Assembly (NCBI GenBank): GCA_041748175.1
Contig: JBGTDU010000017.1
Coordinates: 34,002 to 98,001, forward strand
Source of the DNA: JAHEJB01 sp041748175
GTDB taxonomy: Bacteria; Bacteroidota; Rhodothermia; Rhodothermales; Rubricoccaceae
Direction: 5' to 3'
Length of the DNA: 64,000 nt
A program made the translations under genes and the position numbers. Below the pieces are notes generated by a model that saw nothing but the letters and a program-made list of their open reading frames with translations, did not search any database and was not told the origin of the DNA. Positions 1 through 7,226 of the stretch are shown here, in pieces. Position 1 is the first letter of the stretch, and every line of letters begins with the position of its first letter.

Positions 1-1174
1 GCGCGCCCATCAGGGATGCTGTTCGGAATAGCGCGAACCGAAGCAGGACCATGGCAAACACGACAGCGAAAGCGGCAGTCACGATCAGGTCACCTGCGGA
101 CCGTAGCAGGCCCGCGCCGATTCCGGACGCGAGATAGGCAGGATCGAAGAGTGCAAGGCCAGGTCTCCACCCGATCAACCAGCGAGCCGGGACGTTGAGG
201 GCCAGGAGCCCGTACCGAAAACCCCACCAGGTGCCACCCCAGCCGACGAGGAGAATTCCAGCTATGAGCAAGCGTCGGCCCCCCGCCTCGGCGGATGCCC
301 GGCGAATATGAGCATCCAGCAAAAACCACAGGCCGCCCAACAGCCAAAGAATGAACAGTACGATCCACAATGCGGCAACGCCGTGCGAATAGCTCAGAAT
401 CCGCCCAACGAGAATTCTTTCGGTTGGCCGCTCTACGAAGGTGTGGCCCAGCACCGTCCCATCGAGCCCCGTGAGGAGTGCGGCGTCCGACACGGGTGTC
501 GCGCGATCGCTGAACACAACAGAGAACGGAGGCAAGGTGCTGTTTTGCCACGCGTCGGCGAGGTTGTAGTTCTTCAGGTATTCGTTGCGGACCGGCACGT
601 CGACCTGGGCGCGGCGCATCACCCGGACCATTCCAATCACCTCTTCGCCTCGGCGAATGGGTACCCACATCGTGATAGTCCTTCGTTCGGAGCCATCGAG
701 TGCAATGGCGGTGCGCACTGTATCCGGGATGCCTTCGCGGAGCGTCACGCGATCCAACGGTGCCTCAAACCCGCTCCACGCGAAGAGTGCTCCGTCGGGG
801 CGGTAGAGCTCAATGCCTTCGGTTGCCTCCCGGCGAAAGAGCGACTCTGTGCCCGAAACGGCCTCCAGAACAGGGCGCACGAGCGTCGGCGTCCGCGTTG
901 CGGGATCGGCCAGTACTTGTCGAATGACACGACTTTCCGCCAACGCGAGGCCATCCGCCTCCATCGATTCCAGCAGGCGCGCCAGTCTGGCTTGCACCGC
1001 CCTGATGGTCGCTTCCACCTGCCGCTCGCCAATCACGTCCGGATTCGCTTCCGCTTTGCGCTCGAAAACGGTGCCCACACCTAGCGTCAGCGGCGTCAGC
1101 ATTGCCAACCCGGCCGCGACCGCGAGGTAACGGGGAAAGAGGCGCCGGTGGATCGGGAGAAAAAGCGTGGGCAT
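1..1174 (-). CDS. Membrane sensor-like protein, N-terminal part (runs off left edge)
   Basis: An open frame of 391 codons begins at an ATG at 1174 and continues past base 1, so only the N-terminal part is visible. The next in-frame stop upstream is a TAG at about 1186-1188, which leaves ATG 1174 as the natural start. Residues about 13-33 form a first membrane segment. A soluble domain of roughly 220 residues follows, then at least three more membrane segments (about 264-288, 301-320 and 362-382). One extracytoplasmic domain between helices is the layout of membrane sensors such as histidine kinases, but no kinase or other catalytic domain is inside the window, so that function is inference only. 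The codon choice is like that of neighbouring genes. It is the last of three minus-strand genes after mutS2 and the DUF4783 gene, about 60 bp beyond the latter. Confidence 0.7.
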   Translation of the reverse strand, partial: MPTLFLPIHRRLFPRYLAVAAGLAMLTPLTLGVGTVFERKAEANPDVIGERQVEATIRAVQARLARLLESMEADGLALAESRVIRQVLADPATRTPTLVRPVLEAVSGTESLFRREATEGIELYRPDGALFAWSGFEAPLDRVTLREGIPDTVRTAIALDGSERRTITMWVPIRRGEEVIGMVRVMRRAQVDVPVRNEYLKNYNLADAWQNSTLPPFSVVFSDRATPVSDAALLTGLDGTVLGHTFVERPTERILVGRILSYSHGVAALWIVLFILWLLGGLWFLLDAHIRRASAEAGGRRLLIAGILLVGWGGTWWGFRYGLLALNVPARWLIGWRPGLALFDPAYLASGIGAGLLRSAGDLIVTAAFAVVFAMVLLRFALFRTASLMGA

Positions 1175-1235
1175 GGGGCGCAAAAGCTACCACGCCCGGT
1201 CTGGCCTCCGCTCCTCTTCCGGGAGCCTGTCGGCG

Positions 1236-1727
1236 TCAGCCGTTACTCGAACGTCTCAGGGCGGGGCGGTCGATTTCTATCGAGCTAAGCCGCCACTCCT
1301 GGCTGCTGTCCACGCGAAAGCCGACGTGTAGCGAAAGCGGACTCTCGCCCGAAATCTGCCAATACTGACCCATTGCGGTTCGCTCGTCATTCGTCGCCGA
1401 GTGAACGAATAGCTCAGCGCGCTCTGGCGGATGTTGGCGAAAGAAATTCCTCAGAACCATCTCCGCCTGCGATCGGCTGTACCGTGCACCCTGGCCCAGA
1501 ATCACAATCTCCAACCGCCGATTGGCAAGATTGAGAAGAGTCTCATGGTCGGCTGATTCGAACGCATTTTCGACCAACTCCACGGTTTCGTCTGAGGAAT
1601 CGTGCCAGGCAGCGCTCACTCGCAATTCCTGGGCACCGACCGTGCCCACTGCCAAAACACCCCAGACCAGGAAGAGGCAAAACAGTTTTCCAACGAAATC
1701 AGGATGACAATTTGTACAGATTTTCAT
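1236..1727 (-). CDS. Secreted DUF4783-family protein
   Basis: Protein of 163 residues. The frame is open further upstream, but the ATG at 1727 was chosen because it begins a good signal peptide: a short basic start, a hydrophobic core around KLFCLFLVWGVLAVG and an AQ cleavage site near residue 33. The mature part has the DUF4783 pattern: a helix leading into NAFESADHETLLNLANRRLE, then a beta-rich region with SRSQAEMVLRNFF, fitting a small cystatin/NTF2-like fold of unknown function that is common in Bacteroidota. It is predicted to be periplasmic. It lies downstream of mutS2 on the same strand with about 180 bp between them, so an independent promoter is possible. The function is unknown. Confidence 0.8.
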   Translation of the reverse strand: MKICTNCHPDFVGKLFCLFLVWGVLAVGTVGAQELRVSAAWHDSSDETVELVENAFESADHETLLNLANRRLEIVILGQGARYSRSQAEMVLRNFFRQHPPERAELFVHSATNDERTAMGQYWQISGESPLSLHVGFRVDSSQEWRLSSIEIDRPALRRSSNG

Positions 1728-1906
1728 TGATTGATTTGACAAAGATTCTGGTGGATGGCGGAGCCAATGGTCGTGGTCCTTTTGAAACCGCTGCAAGAAA
1801 CAGTCCACGCACGGCAGCGCCCGAATAGGCTTCAGGCCGCATCCGGGGCGATCGCCGCCGGCGCTTATCCGCGACAATTGCGTTGAATCGGTGTACAGTC
1901 GGTCGG

Positions 1907-4315
1907 TCAGCGAAGCACGACCATCGTCACACCGTCACCGCCCTGGTTCCATGGCGCAGAGTCGAACGACGCCACGTCGTCACGCTCGGCAAGGTGCTCT
2001 CGAACGGCGGCCCGCAGAGCGCCGGTTCCCTTGCCGTGCAGGATCTCGACGCTCGGCGCGCTGGCCAAACCGGCCTCATCAACAAACCGCATAACTTCGG
2101 GGATGGCTTCGTCAATGCGCTGCCCACGGACGTCGATGTGTGTTCTCGTCGTCATGAAGGACGGAACAGGCGTCGATGCGCGCAGGGCTCGAACGTCAAC
2201 CTTCTGCTCTCGCCGACCTCCAACTTTTGACAGGCGCTCAAGTTTGGCGCGCGACGTCATCCCGCCAAACGCCACGACCGCCTCCCTTTCGTCGAGCTCG
2301 ACGACTTCGCCGACAGCTGAGCTACCGTCAATCCGAACCTGATCGCCTGGCTGGATTGGACCGAGTCGATTCGGGGCGGGGCTCACCTTTTCGGAGCGAG
2401 GAGCCCGACGTGCCGCTTTTTTGCGTTTCTGGGCGATGCCATCCGCGGCTGCCTCCAACTGCTTGCGCGCTTCCATTGTAGCCTCGCGTTCGGCGTTCGC
2501 CTCCTTGATCTCGCGGATAGTTTTCTCGACGGTGGCGTTCGCGCCTTTCACGATCTGCTCGGCTTCTTCGAGGGCCTCGGCCTTGAGCTTCTCGCGAACG
2601 TCGCGGATATGCTCGAGACGTTCCTTGTAGTCTGCGCGGATGCGCTCGGCCGAGGCGAGCTGGGCGGCGGCCTCGCCTCGTCGTTCTTCGGCTTCCTGCG
2701 TTCGCGACTCGAAATCTGCGATGAGGTCTTCGAGCGCGGCCTTTCCCTCGCCGACCAATTCGCGGGCACTAGCCACAACATCTTTGTCTAACCCAACGCG
2801 CTCGGCTATTTCAAACGCGTACGACGAACCCGGAATGCCGCTCTGAAAACGATACGTAGGAGCGAGTGTCTCCCGATCAAAGTGCATCGAGCCATTCTCG
2901 ACGCCTTCCGCCGTGTGAGCGAATGCTTTCAACGCACCATGGTGGGTTGTGGCGATGGTCCGCGCGCCCTGCTCGGTTAGTCGCTGAAGGATCGCCTGCG
3001 CGAGTGCGCCGCCCTCCGCGGGGTCGGTTCCCGTTCCAGCTTCGTCGATCAGGACGAGCGAGCGGTCGTCCGCCTCGTCCAACATCCGTGCGATGGCAGA
3101 GAGGTGCGAGGTGAAGGTCGAGAGGTCTTCCTGGATGGACTGACGGTCGCCGAGATCAACAAACAACCGCGAGAACAGCGGCAGCGATGTGCCCGGATCG
3201 GAGGGGACGGGGATGCCGCACTGCGCCATAAGGCTTAGCACGCCGACGGTTTTCATCGCTACGGATTTGCCGCCTGCGTTGGGCCCGGTGATAACGAGCG
3301 TAACCGCTCCGTCGCCCAATTCCAGATCGATCGGAATGACCTCGCGCTCGCCGCCTTCCTCCTTAAAATGCAAGGCGAGGACGGGATTGCGAGCGCCAAC
3401 AAAACGAACGTGTCCGTCGTCGTTGAGTGCGGGAACGCGTGCATTCAAGTCATTCGCCAACCGGCCGATAGCCGCGTGGGCATCAAGCTGGCCCAGCGCA
3501 TTCAACCCGACGGCTACGTCCTGACGATGTAGCCGCAACCGGCCCGTTACCTCCTTTAAGATCCGTTCAATTTCCCGGCCCCGTTCGGACTCCAGTTCGC
3601 GGATTTCGTTGTTGAGGTCGAGCACGCTCGCGGGCTCGATGTACACCGTCTGCCCCGTCGCCGATACATCGTGGATGAAGCCTTGCACTTTCCGTTTGGC
3701 CTCCGCGCGGATGGGGATCACCGCCCGGCCCGCCCGAATCGTCGGCTGTTCTTCCGTCGCCCAGCCCTGTGCAATTGCGTTGCGGAGGGCGCGCAAGAGT
3801 GTGTCTCGAAGCTTTCCGTGCCGATCTGCCAACGTTCGGCTCAGGCGAAGGAGCTCTGAACTGGCGTCATCTTTGACCCGCCCGAGTTCGTCAACGGCGC
3901 GCGAGATTTCTTCCTCAACCGCCTTGACGGATACGATCTGCTTCGCGACGGTCCACAACGAAGCGTACTTGGCCTTCCGGGCGTTGAGGAAATCGTGGAC
4001 AAGCCGCAGCGTGGTTAGCGCACGCCCGGCATCCGCCACCTCCTCTCCTGACGCCGCCGATCCAACCGGCCCAATGCGGCTAAGCAAAGGCCGGATATCA
4101 ACCGCTGCCGAACCAGGAAACGGATCGTCGAAGCCGAGGAGCGCCTGCATCTCGCCTGCCTTTTCCAATCGCGCGGCTACCTCGCCACGGTCGGCGGACG
4201 GCTCCAACAATTCCAACCGCTCGCGGCCATACGGCGTGCGGGCGTAGCCTTCCAACCGCTCGCGGATCAGGTCGAAGCCGAGGCGATGTTCTGCGTCTGG
4301 GGGGTAGAGGCGCAT
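1907..4315 (-). CDS. mutS2: Endonuclease MutS2
   Basis: Protein of about 802 residues, the usual MutS2 length (about 780-800). Order: N-terminal MutS-like core helices, an ATPase domain with Walker A GPNAGGKS near residue 344, Walker B with LVLIDEAGTGTDP, then a long charged coiled coil and a C-terminal Smr nuclease domain beginning at THIDVRGQRIDEA and including EILHGKGTGAL. MutS2 proteins bind branched DNA or stalled, collided ribosomes and cut or rescue them through the Smr domain. They do not act in mismatch repair. The start at 4315 was chosen because the diverged 5' copy at 5200-5434 aligns from exactly this codon. An ATG at 4333 and a longer frame to 4420 are alternatives. The promoter side abuts a toxin-antitoxin module, so its upstream region may have been replaced. 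Confidence 0.95.
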   Translation of the reverse strand: MRLYPPDAEHRLGFDLIRERLEGYARTPYGRERLELLEPSADRGEVAARLEKAGEMQALLGFDDPFPGSAAVDIRPLLSRIGPVGSAASGEEVADAGRALTTLRLVHDFLNARKAKYASLWTVAKQIVSVKAVEEEISRAVDELGRVKDDASSELLRLSRTLADRHGKLRDTLLRALRNAIAQGWATEEQPTIRAGRAVIPIRAEAKRKVQGFIHDVSATGQTVYIEPASVLDLNNEIRELESERGREIERILKEVTGRLRLHRQDVAVGLNALGQLDAHAAIGRLANDLNARVPALNDDGHVRFVGARNPVLALHFKEEGGEREVIPIDLELGDGAVTLVITGPNAGGKSVAMKTVGVLSLMAQCGIPVPSDPGTSLPLFSRLFVDLGDRQSIQEDLSTFTSHLSAIARMLDEADDRSLVLIDEAGTGTDPAEGGALAQAILQRLTEQGARTIATTHHGALKAFAHTAEGVENGSMHFDRETLAPTYRFQSGIPGSSYAFEIAERVGLDKDVVASARELVGEGKAALEDLIADFESRTQEAEERRGEAAAQLASAERIRADYKERLEHIRDVREKLKAEALEEAEQIVKGANATVEKTIREIKEANAEREATMEARKQLEAAADGIAQKRKKAARRAPRSEKVSPAPNRLGPIQPGDQVRIDGSSAVGEVVELDEREAVVAFGGMTSRAKLERLSKVGGRREQKVDVRALRASTPVPSFMTTRTHIDVRGQRIDEAIPEVMRFVDEAGLASAPSVEILHGKGTGALRAAVREHLAERDDVASFDSAPWNQGGDGVTMVVLR

Positions 4316-4440
4316 GGGGGTGGATTCGTGCATGCCCCAATTTCGCCACGCAAGCCGGAAAGGAACCACGAGCTGGATTGCGTCACGTAAACGTCCGACA
4401 AACACGCTGAAGGCACACAATTCCCGTGGACGTTCACCTC

Positions 4441-4476
4441 AACCTGACAATACTCGATTGAGCGGTATAATCGGGG
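4441..4476 (+). promoter_or_regulatory. Promoter-like element upstream of the DUF433/DUF5615 pair
   Basis: A perfect TATAAT at 4465-4470 is preceded by CTGACA at 4444-4449, a 16-bp gap. The core GATTGAGCGGTATAAT and about 20 flanking bases recur at 6129-6165 in front of the GIY-YIG-like gene. The start codon lies about 88-100 bp downstream. The promoter function is inferred from the -35/-10 pattern and the recurrence. Confidence 0.5.
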
Positions 4477-4572
4477 ATAAGGTGCCCTAGGGACGCTGCA
4501 ACCATCCGTCACCTCGTCGCGTTCTTGACAGCGTAACCTCAAAGGACGAACTGACCAATGGAAGAGGTCGCC

Positions 4573-4785
4573 ATGAACCCGATCATCGTTCGAGACCCTG
4601 ATATCCTGGGCGGGACTCCGGTATTCAATGGCACGCGCGTGCCCATCCAGAACCTGGTTGACTACCTCGCTGCCGGAGACGACCTCGGCGAGTTCCTTGC
4701 CGACTTCCCCACGGTTCACCGGGAACAGGCCGAGGTTTTCCTGGAACGAGCGAAGGATGCCCTACTCGCCTCGGAGGCCGCATAG
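4573..4785 (+). CDS. DUF433 antitoxin
   Basis: Small protein of 70 residues with the DUF433 signature: RDPDILGGTPVFNGTRVP followed by a helix-turn-helix-like stretch (VDYLAAGDDLGEFLADFPTV). DUF433 proteins are DNA-binding antitoxins usually encoded just before a PIN-like DUF5615 toxin, as here (2 bp between stop and next start). The ATG at 4573 was chosen because it gives the usual N-terminus and has an AGAGG sequence a few bases upstream. The in-frame ATG at 4558 would add five residues. It is oriented away from mutS2. The antitoxin is expected to neutralise the partner and autoregulate the pair; that is family knowledge, not visible here. Confidence 0.85.
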   Translation: MNPIIVRDPDILGGTPVFNGTRVPIQNLVDYLAAGDDLGEFLADFPTVHREQAEVFLERAKDALLASEAA

Positions 4786-4787
4786 TC

Positions 4788-5111
4788 GTGCGCGTGTTGC
4801 TCGACGAGTGCCTGCCCGGACGGAAGCTGAAGTTGGCATTCCCAAACCACGATGTCCGGACCGTCGCGGATATGGACTGGCGTGGCCTCAAAAACGGCGC
4901 GCTGCTGACGAAGGCCGAGCCGGAGTTCGATGCGTTCATCACGGTTGACAGCAGCCTCCAGTACCAGCAGGACACCCCGGAGGTAGACCTGCTCATCGTC
5001 GTTTTACGCGCGCGGAGCAATCGCTTGGAGCACCTGCTGCCGCTGGTGTCGGATGTAAACACGGAACTCGAACGGGGTGGCTCCCGGAAGGTTATCGTCG
5101 GCGGCGCATGA
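4788..5111 (+). CDS. DUF5615 PIN-like toxin
   Basis: Protein of 107 residues starting at a GTG two bases after the antitoxin stop. It begins MRVLLDECLPGRKL, the hallmark DUF5615 start with the first acidic residues of a PIN-like nuclease site (D6, E7). Further conserved acidic positions follow in AEPEFDAFITVDSSLQYQQ. Family members are presumed RNases forming a toxin-antitoxin module with DUF433. All expected acidic residues appear present and the length is normal, so the gene looks intact. The tight coupling argues for co-transcription. Its stop is about 90 bp from the end of a partial mutS2 copy on the opposite strand. Confidence 0.85.
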   Translation: MRVLLDECLPGRKLKLAFPNHDVRTVADMDWRGLKNGALLTKAEPEFDAFITVDSSLQYQQDTPEVDLLIVVLRARSNRLEHLLPLVSDVNTELERGGSRKVIVGGA

Positions 5112-5199
5112 CGGAGACCGCCACCGAGCCGCCGACCGTGCCCACCTCAACGCCGAGGCGGCCGCAGTCCATACTTGGCCGACTGACAGACGCCGTGCG

Positions 5200-5434
5200 C
5201 CAGAAATGGCCGGAAATCCGCTGAGGCGGCCAAAGGAAACGGATCGTTGAAGCCAATGAGCGCCTGCATTTCGCCTGCCAGTTCCAACCGCCTGGCCACC
5301 TCGTCTCGATCGGCAGACGGCTCCAACAATTCCAATAGCTCGCTGCCATACGGCGGGCGGGCGTAGCCTTCCAACCGCTCGCGGATCAGGTCGAAGCCGA
5401 GGCGATGTTCTGCGTCGAGGGGGTAAAGCTGCAC
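5200..5434 (-). pseudogene. Partial duplicate of the mutS2 5' end
   Basis: On the minus strand, codons beginning GTG-CAG-CTT at 5434 translate to a close copy of the first 70 or so residues of MutS2 (YPLDAEHRLGFDLIRERLEG, then EPSADRDEVARRLE and GEMQALIGFNDPFP). The match to the intact gene (4085-4315) continues to about base 5200 and then ends abruptly in unrelated sequence, well before the ATPase domain. By eye the DNA is roughly 80-85% identical, so this is not a fresh duplication. The intact gene and this remnant have the same orientation and bracket the DUF433/DUF5615 pair. A remnant left by insertion or allele replacement is the likeliest reading. Confidence 0.85.
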
Positions 5435-5599
5435 GGGAATCGTGATGGACGGTGCATCCTACGCCGAAACGGGAGGCAATTCCAGTCTCCCGTGCGGGCG
5501 GGGCCGGGAGTCGTTTCGCTTCTTTGCGTGCGCCAAGGCCGGACGATCTGTGGTACTATGGGGAGCTAGTTGAGGACATCAGCGCCAGTCTTTCAGGCA

Positions 5600-5863
5600 G
5601 TGAAATCCCAATCCGTCGATACGCCCCTTGCCGTCGAGCGCATCCTCATCGAGGGATATCGCAAGATGAGCCCTGCCGAGAAGATGCGGCGCGTGGTCGA
5701 GATGAACCGCGGCCTGGATGAACTGGCCATGGCGGGAATTCGAGCGCGGCACGGGTCCGATTTGACAGAGCGGGAGGTGAAGCTGGGAATTGCCTCCCTC
5801 CATCTCGATGTAGATACGATGCGCCGAGTCTTCGATTGGAATCCGGACGAGCAGGGATTCTGA
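5600..5863 (+). CDS. Small protein partnered with a nucleotidyltransferase-like gene
   Basis: A GTG start at 5600 gives 87 residues; a TTG at 5570 in the same frame would add ten. The protein is helical and charged, with MSPAEKMRRVVEMNRGLD in the middle and DTMRRVFDWNPDEQGF at the end. I recognise the general pattern of small proteins encoded directly before MNT/AbiEii-like nucleotidyltransferases, but know of no characterised function. The coupling supports that pairing: its TGA stop overlaps the next ATG (TGATG at 5861-5865). With the partner truncated, this may be an orphan of a former two-gene module. Confidence 0.6.
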   Translation: MKSQSVDTPLAVERILIEGYRKMSPAEKMRRVVEMNRGLDELAMAGIRARHGSDLTEREVKLGIASLHLDVDTMRRVFDWNPDEQGF

Positions 5864-6114
5864 TGGTTCTGGGTGAAGTCCTGCAGACCACCTTGCGCGT
5901 CACGCGCACGCCAGAAGAGCTTGGTGTCGACTATCTGGTAGGTGGTTCGCTGGCCAGTTCGTTGCACGGCATCCCTCGCGCCACGCACGATGCGGACCTC
6001 GTGGCCGATATGAAGCAGGATATTGTGGAAACGTTCGGTGCTAAGCCGCCCGCCGTACTTTCGGGCTCGCGTTTGGGGCGGAGCAATCGACTCGTCCGCG
6101 CCCGGACTTCCTGA
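5863..6114 (+). pseudogene. Truncated MNT/AbiEii-like nucleotidyltransferase
   Basis: The frame starts at an ATG overlapping the upstream stop and encodes 83 residues. Residues about 25-55 carry the start of a nucleotidyltransferase fold: GVDYLVGGSLASSLHGIPR followed by THDADLVADMKQD, i.e. the GS helix and the D-x-D metal site. Shortly after, family-like sequence stops and a short unrelated tail runs into a TAG. Intact proteins of this kind are about twice as long, so the C-terminal half is missing. The break lies just before a promoter-like repeat and the GIY-YIG-like gene, suggesting that acquiring that module removed the 3' end. It is probably non-functional. Confidence 0.65.
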
Positions 6115-6128
6115 TAATGCCAGACCCG

Positions 6129-6165
6129 AACCTGATGATACCGGATTGAGCGGTATAATTAGGGG
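6129..6165 (+). promoter_or_regulatory. Promoter-like element before the GIY-YIG-like gene
   Basis: TATAAT at 6153-6158 with CTGATG at 6131-6136 (16-bp gap), ending about 30 bp before the ATG at 6188. The central 16 bases are identical to those at 4455-4470 upstream of the DUF433/DUF5615 pair, and the flanks match with a few changes. Confidence 0.55.
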
Positions 6166-6187
6166 TTATACCCTACTCAATTCAACT

Positions 6188-6778
6188 ATGGCAATCATCT
6201 CTCTCGGTGGTGTTCATTGGGACCCTCTCTACATGGGCTGGGACAAGCTTGGGCGCCCCTCGGCCGGCGGTTCGTCAGCCAAGGAAATGCTCGGCTACTC
6301 CGCGAAAAAGGAAGGTAGAGGCAAGCTGAGCGCCGAAGAACGAACTCGGCGCACCGTTGACGTTTGGGAGTGTCACGCTGTCTATGCGCTTTTTGAGCGC
6401 GGCCGGAGTATCTACGTTGGTGAAGGAAAACTAGGTGACCGTCTTGAAAAGCACTGGAAAACCGACACTCTGGCAGGTCGCTGGGATTCATTTAGTTGGC
6501 TCTCCCCGTGGCTATACGAAATCCCCGAGCAGGGCAACGCCACCGTCGCTGCGAAGCAGGACGACTACGCCGAACAAGTCAATGCGAAGCGATTGGCGGA
6601 ACTCCTGGAGCTTGTCGCCATTCGTCTCGGTTCTCCAGAAGCCAACGCACAAGTTCCGAAGAGCGAGGCGAACATTCTTTGGCTCACGCAATGGCGAAGC
6701 GAAAATTCGAATTATTCTATGGAAGAAAAACTCGATCAGATCCTCTCGCTACTGGCGACTCACGGCGGCGGCGGCTGA
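6188..6778 (+). CDS. GIY-YIG-like protein of unknown function
   Basis: Protein of 196 residues. The ATG at 6188 was chosen because a strong TATAAT lies about 30 bp upstream; the frame remains open back to 6023 through the degraded neighbour. Around residues 60-110, AVYALFERGRSIYVGEGKLG then RLEKHWKTDTL and RWDSFSWLSPW resembles the start of a GIY-YIG nuclease domain (paired tyrosine motifs, Y-V-G-E, then conserved basic and tryptophan residues). The remainder is helical, ending in a glycine run. No other domain was recognised. Such single-domain proteins can be nucleases or their inactive relatives, and the activity is uncertain. It sits among toxin-antitoxin modules with its own promoter-like element, so it behaves as an independent accessory cassette. 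Confidence 0.6.
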   Translation: MAIISLGGVHWDPLYMGWDKLGRPSAGGSSAKEMLGYSAKKEGRGKLSAEERTRRTVDVWECHAVYALFERGRSIYVGEGKLGDRLEKHWKTDTLAGRWDSFSWLSPWLYEIPEQGNATVAAKQDDYAEQVNAKRLAELLELVAIRLGSPEANAQVPKSEANILWLTQWRSENSNYSMEEKLDQILSLLATHGGGG

Positions 6779-6788
6779 ACTTCAACGT

Positions 6789-6798
6789 TATGCGTACC
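6789..6798 (+). repeat. 10-bp inverted repeat flanking hicBA, left copy
   Basis: TATGCGTACC at 6789-6798 lies 15 bp before the hicA stop. Its reverse complement occurs at 7250-7259, beyond the hicB start. The pair brackets exactly the two-gene module. Ten bases is short, so chance cannot be excluded. Confidence 0.35.
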
Positions 6799-6813
6799 TC
6801 CGCCTGAGCAGCC

Positions 6814-7029
6814 TCAGAGGTCTGACGGCTTCAACCCCGTCCGCTTCGCCACCCGAGAGAGCATCTTCGGCCCCACCTCGGTGCCGTCGTGGAACGCAAA
6901 CACGTAGTCGTCCCAGCCTTCGCGCTCCAGGATCTTGTGCGAGCCCTTGCCCTCTCGTTTAATGCTCCAGCCGATCTTGAGCAGCGCCTGCATGAGCTTC
7001 TTCGCTTTGACGGAGCCGAACTGGCTCAT
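6814..7029 (-). CDS. hicA: HicA-type mRNA interferase toxin
   Basis: Protein of 71 residues with a complete HicA/YcfA fold: KAKKLMQALLKIGWSIKREG, the catalytic-histidine motif GSHKIL, a strand VFAFHDGTEVGPKMLSRV and a C-terminal helix. HicA is a double-stranded-RNA-binding-fold ribonuclease that cleaves mRNA and is held inactive by HicB. Its ATG overlaps the hicB stop (ATGA at 7026-7029), giving hicB-then-hicA translational coupling. The normal length and the histidine suggest a functional toxin. Confidence 0.9.
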   Translation of the reverse strand: MSQFGSVKAKKLMQALLKIGWSIKREGKGSHKILEREGWDDYVFAFHDGTEVGPKMLSRVAKRTGLKPSDL

Positions 7030-7226
7030 GCCGCCTCCAGGAACAGCGGGGCGATGTCTGGAACCTCTTCGCCGTGATCGAGCCGATCTGCGATGATCCG
7101 GAGCGCTAGCGCCTTCGCGTACGCGCTAGCTTCCTCCCGCGTGTCACCATAGGTCATCACGCCAGGCAATTCCATCACTTCGGCCAGCCAGCGACCGTCG
7201 TCTTCGCGTTCGATCTCGATAGTCAT
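7026..7226 (-). CDS. hicB: HicB-family antitoxin (short form)
   Basis: Protein of 66 residues with the HicB N-terminal fold: IEIEREDDGRWLAEVMELPG then VMTYGDTREEASAYAKALAL. It ends after about 65 residues, so it has only the HicA-binding domain and lacks the C-terminal HTH or ribbon-helix-helix that longer HicB proteins use for autoregulation. Short HicB forms of this sort exist. The ATG at 7226 is the only sensible start. It is first of the two-gene hicBA unit and oriented towards the GIY-YIG-like gene. Confidence 0.88.
   Translation of the reverse strand: MTIEIEREDDGRWLAEVMELPGVMTYGDTREEASAYAKALALRIIADRLDHGEEVPDIAPLFLEAA

Noticed and set aside
308..1084. Plus-strand 258-codon open frame
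   Set aside because: Antisense to a better frame with membrane segments and normal codon use that runs off the left edge on the minus strand; the composition is unlike a real protein.
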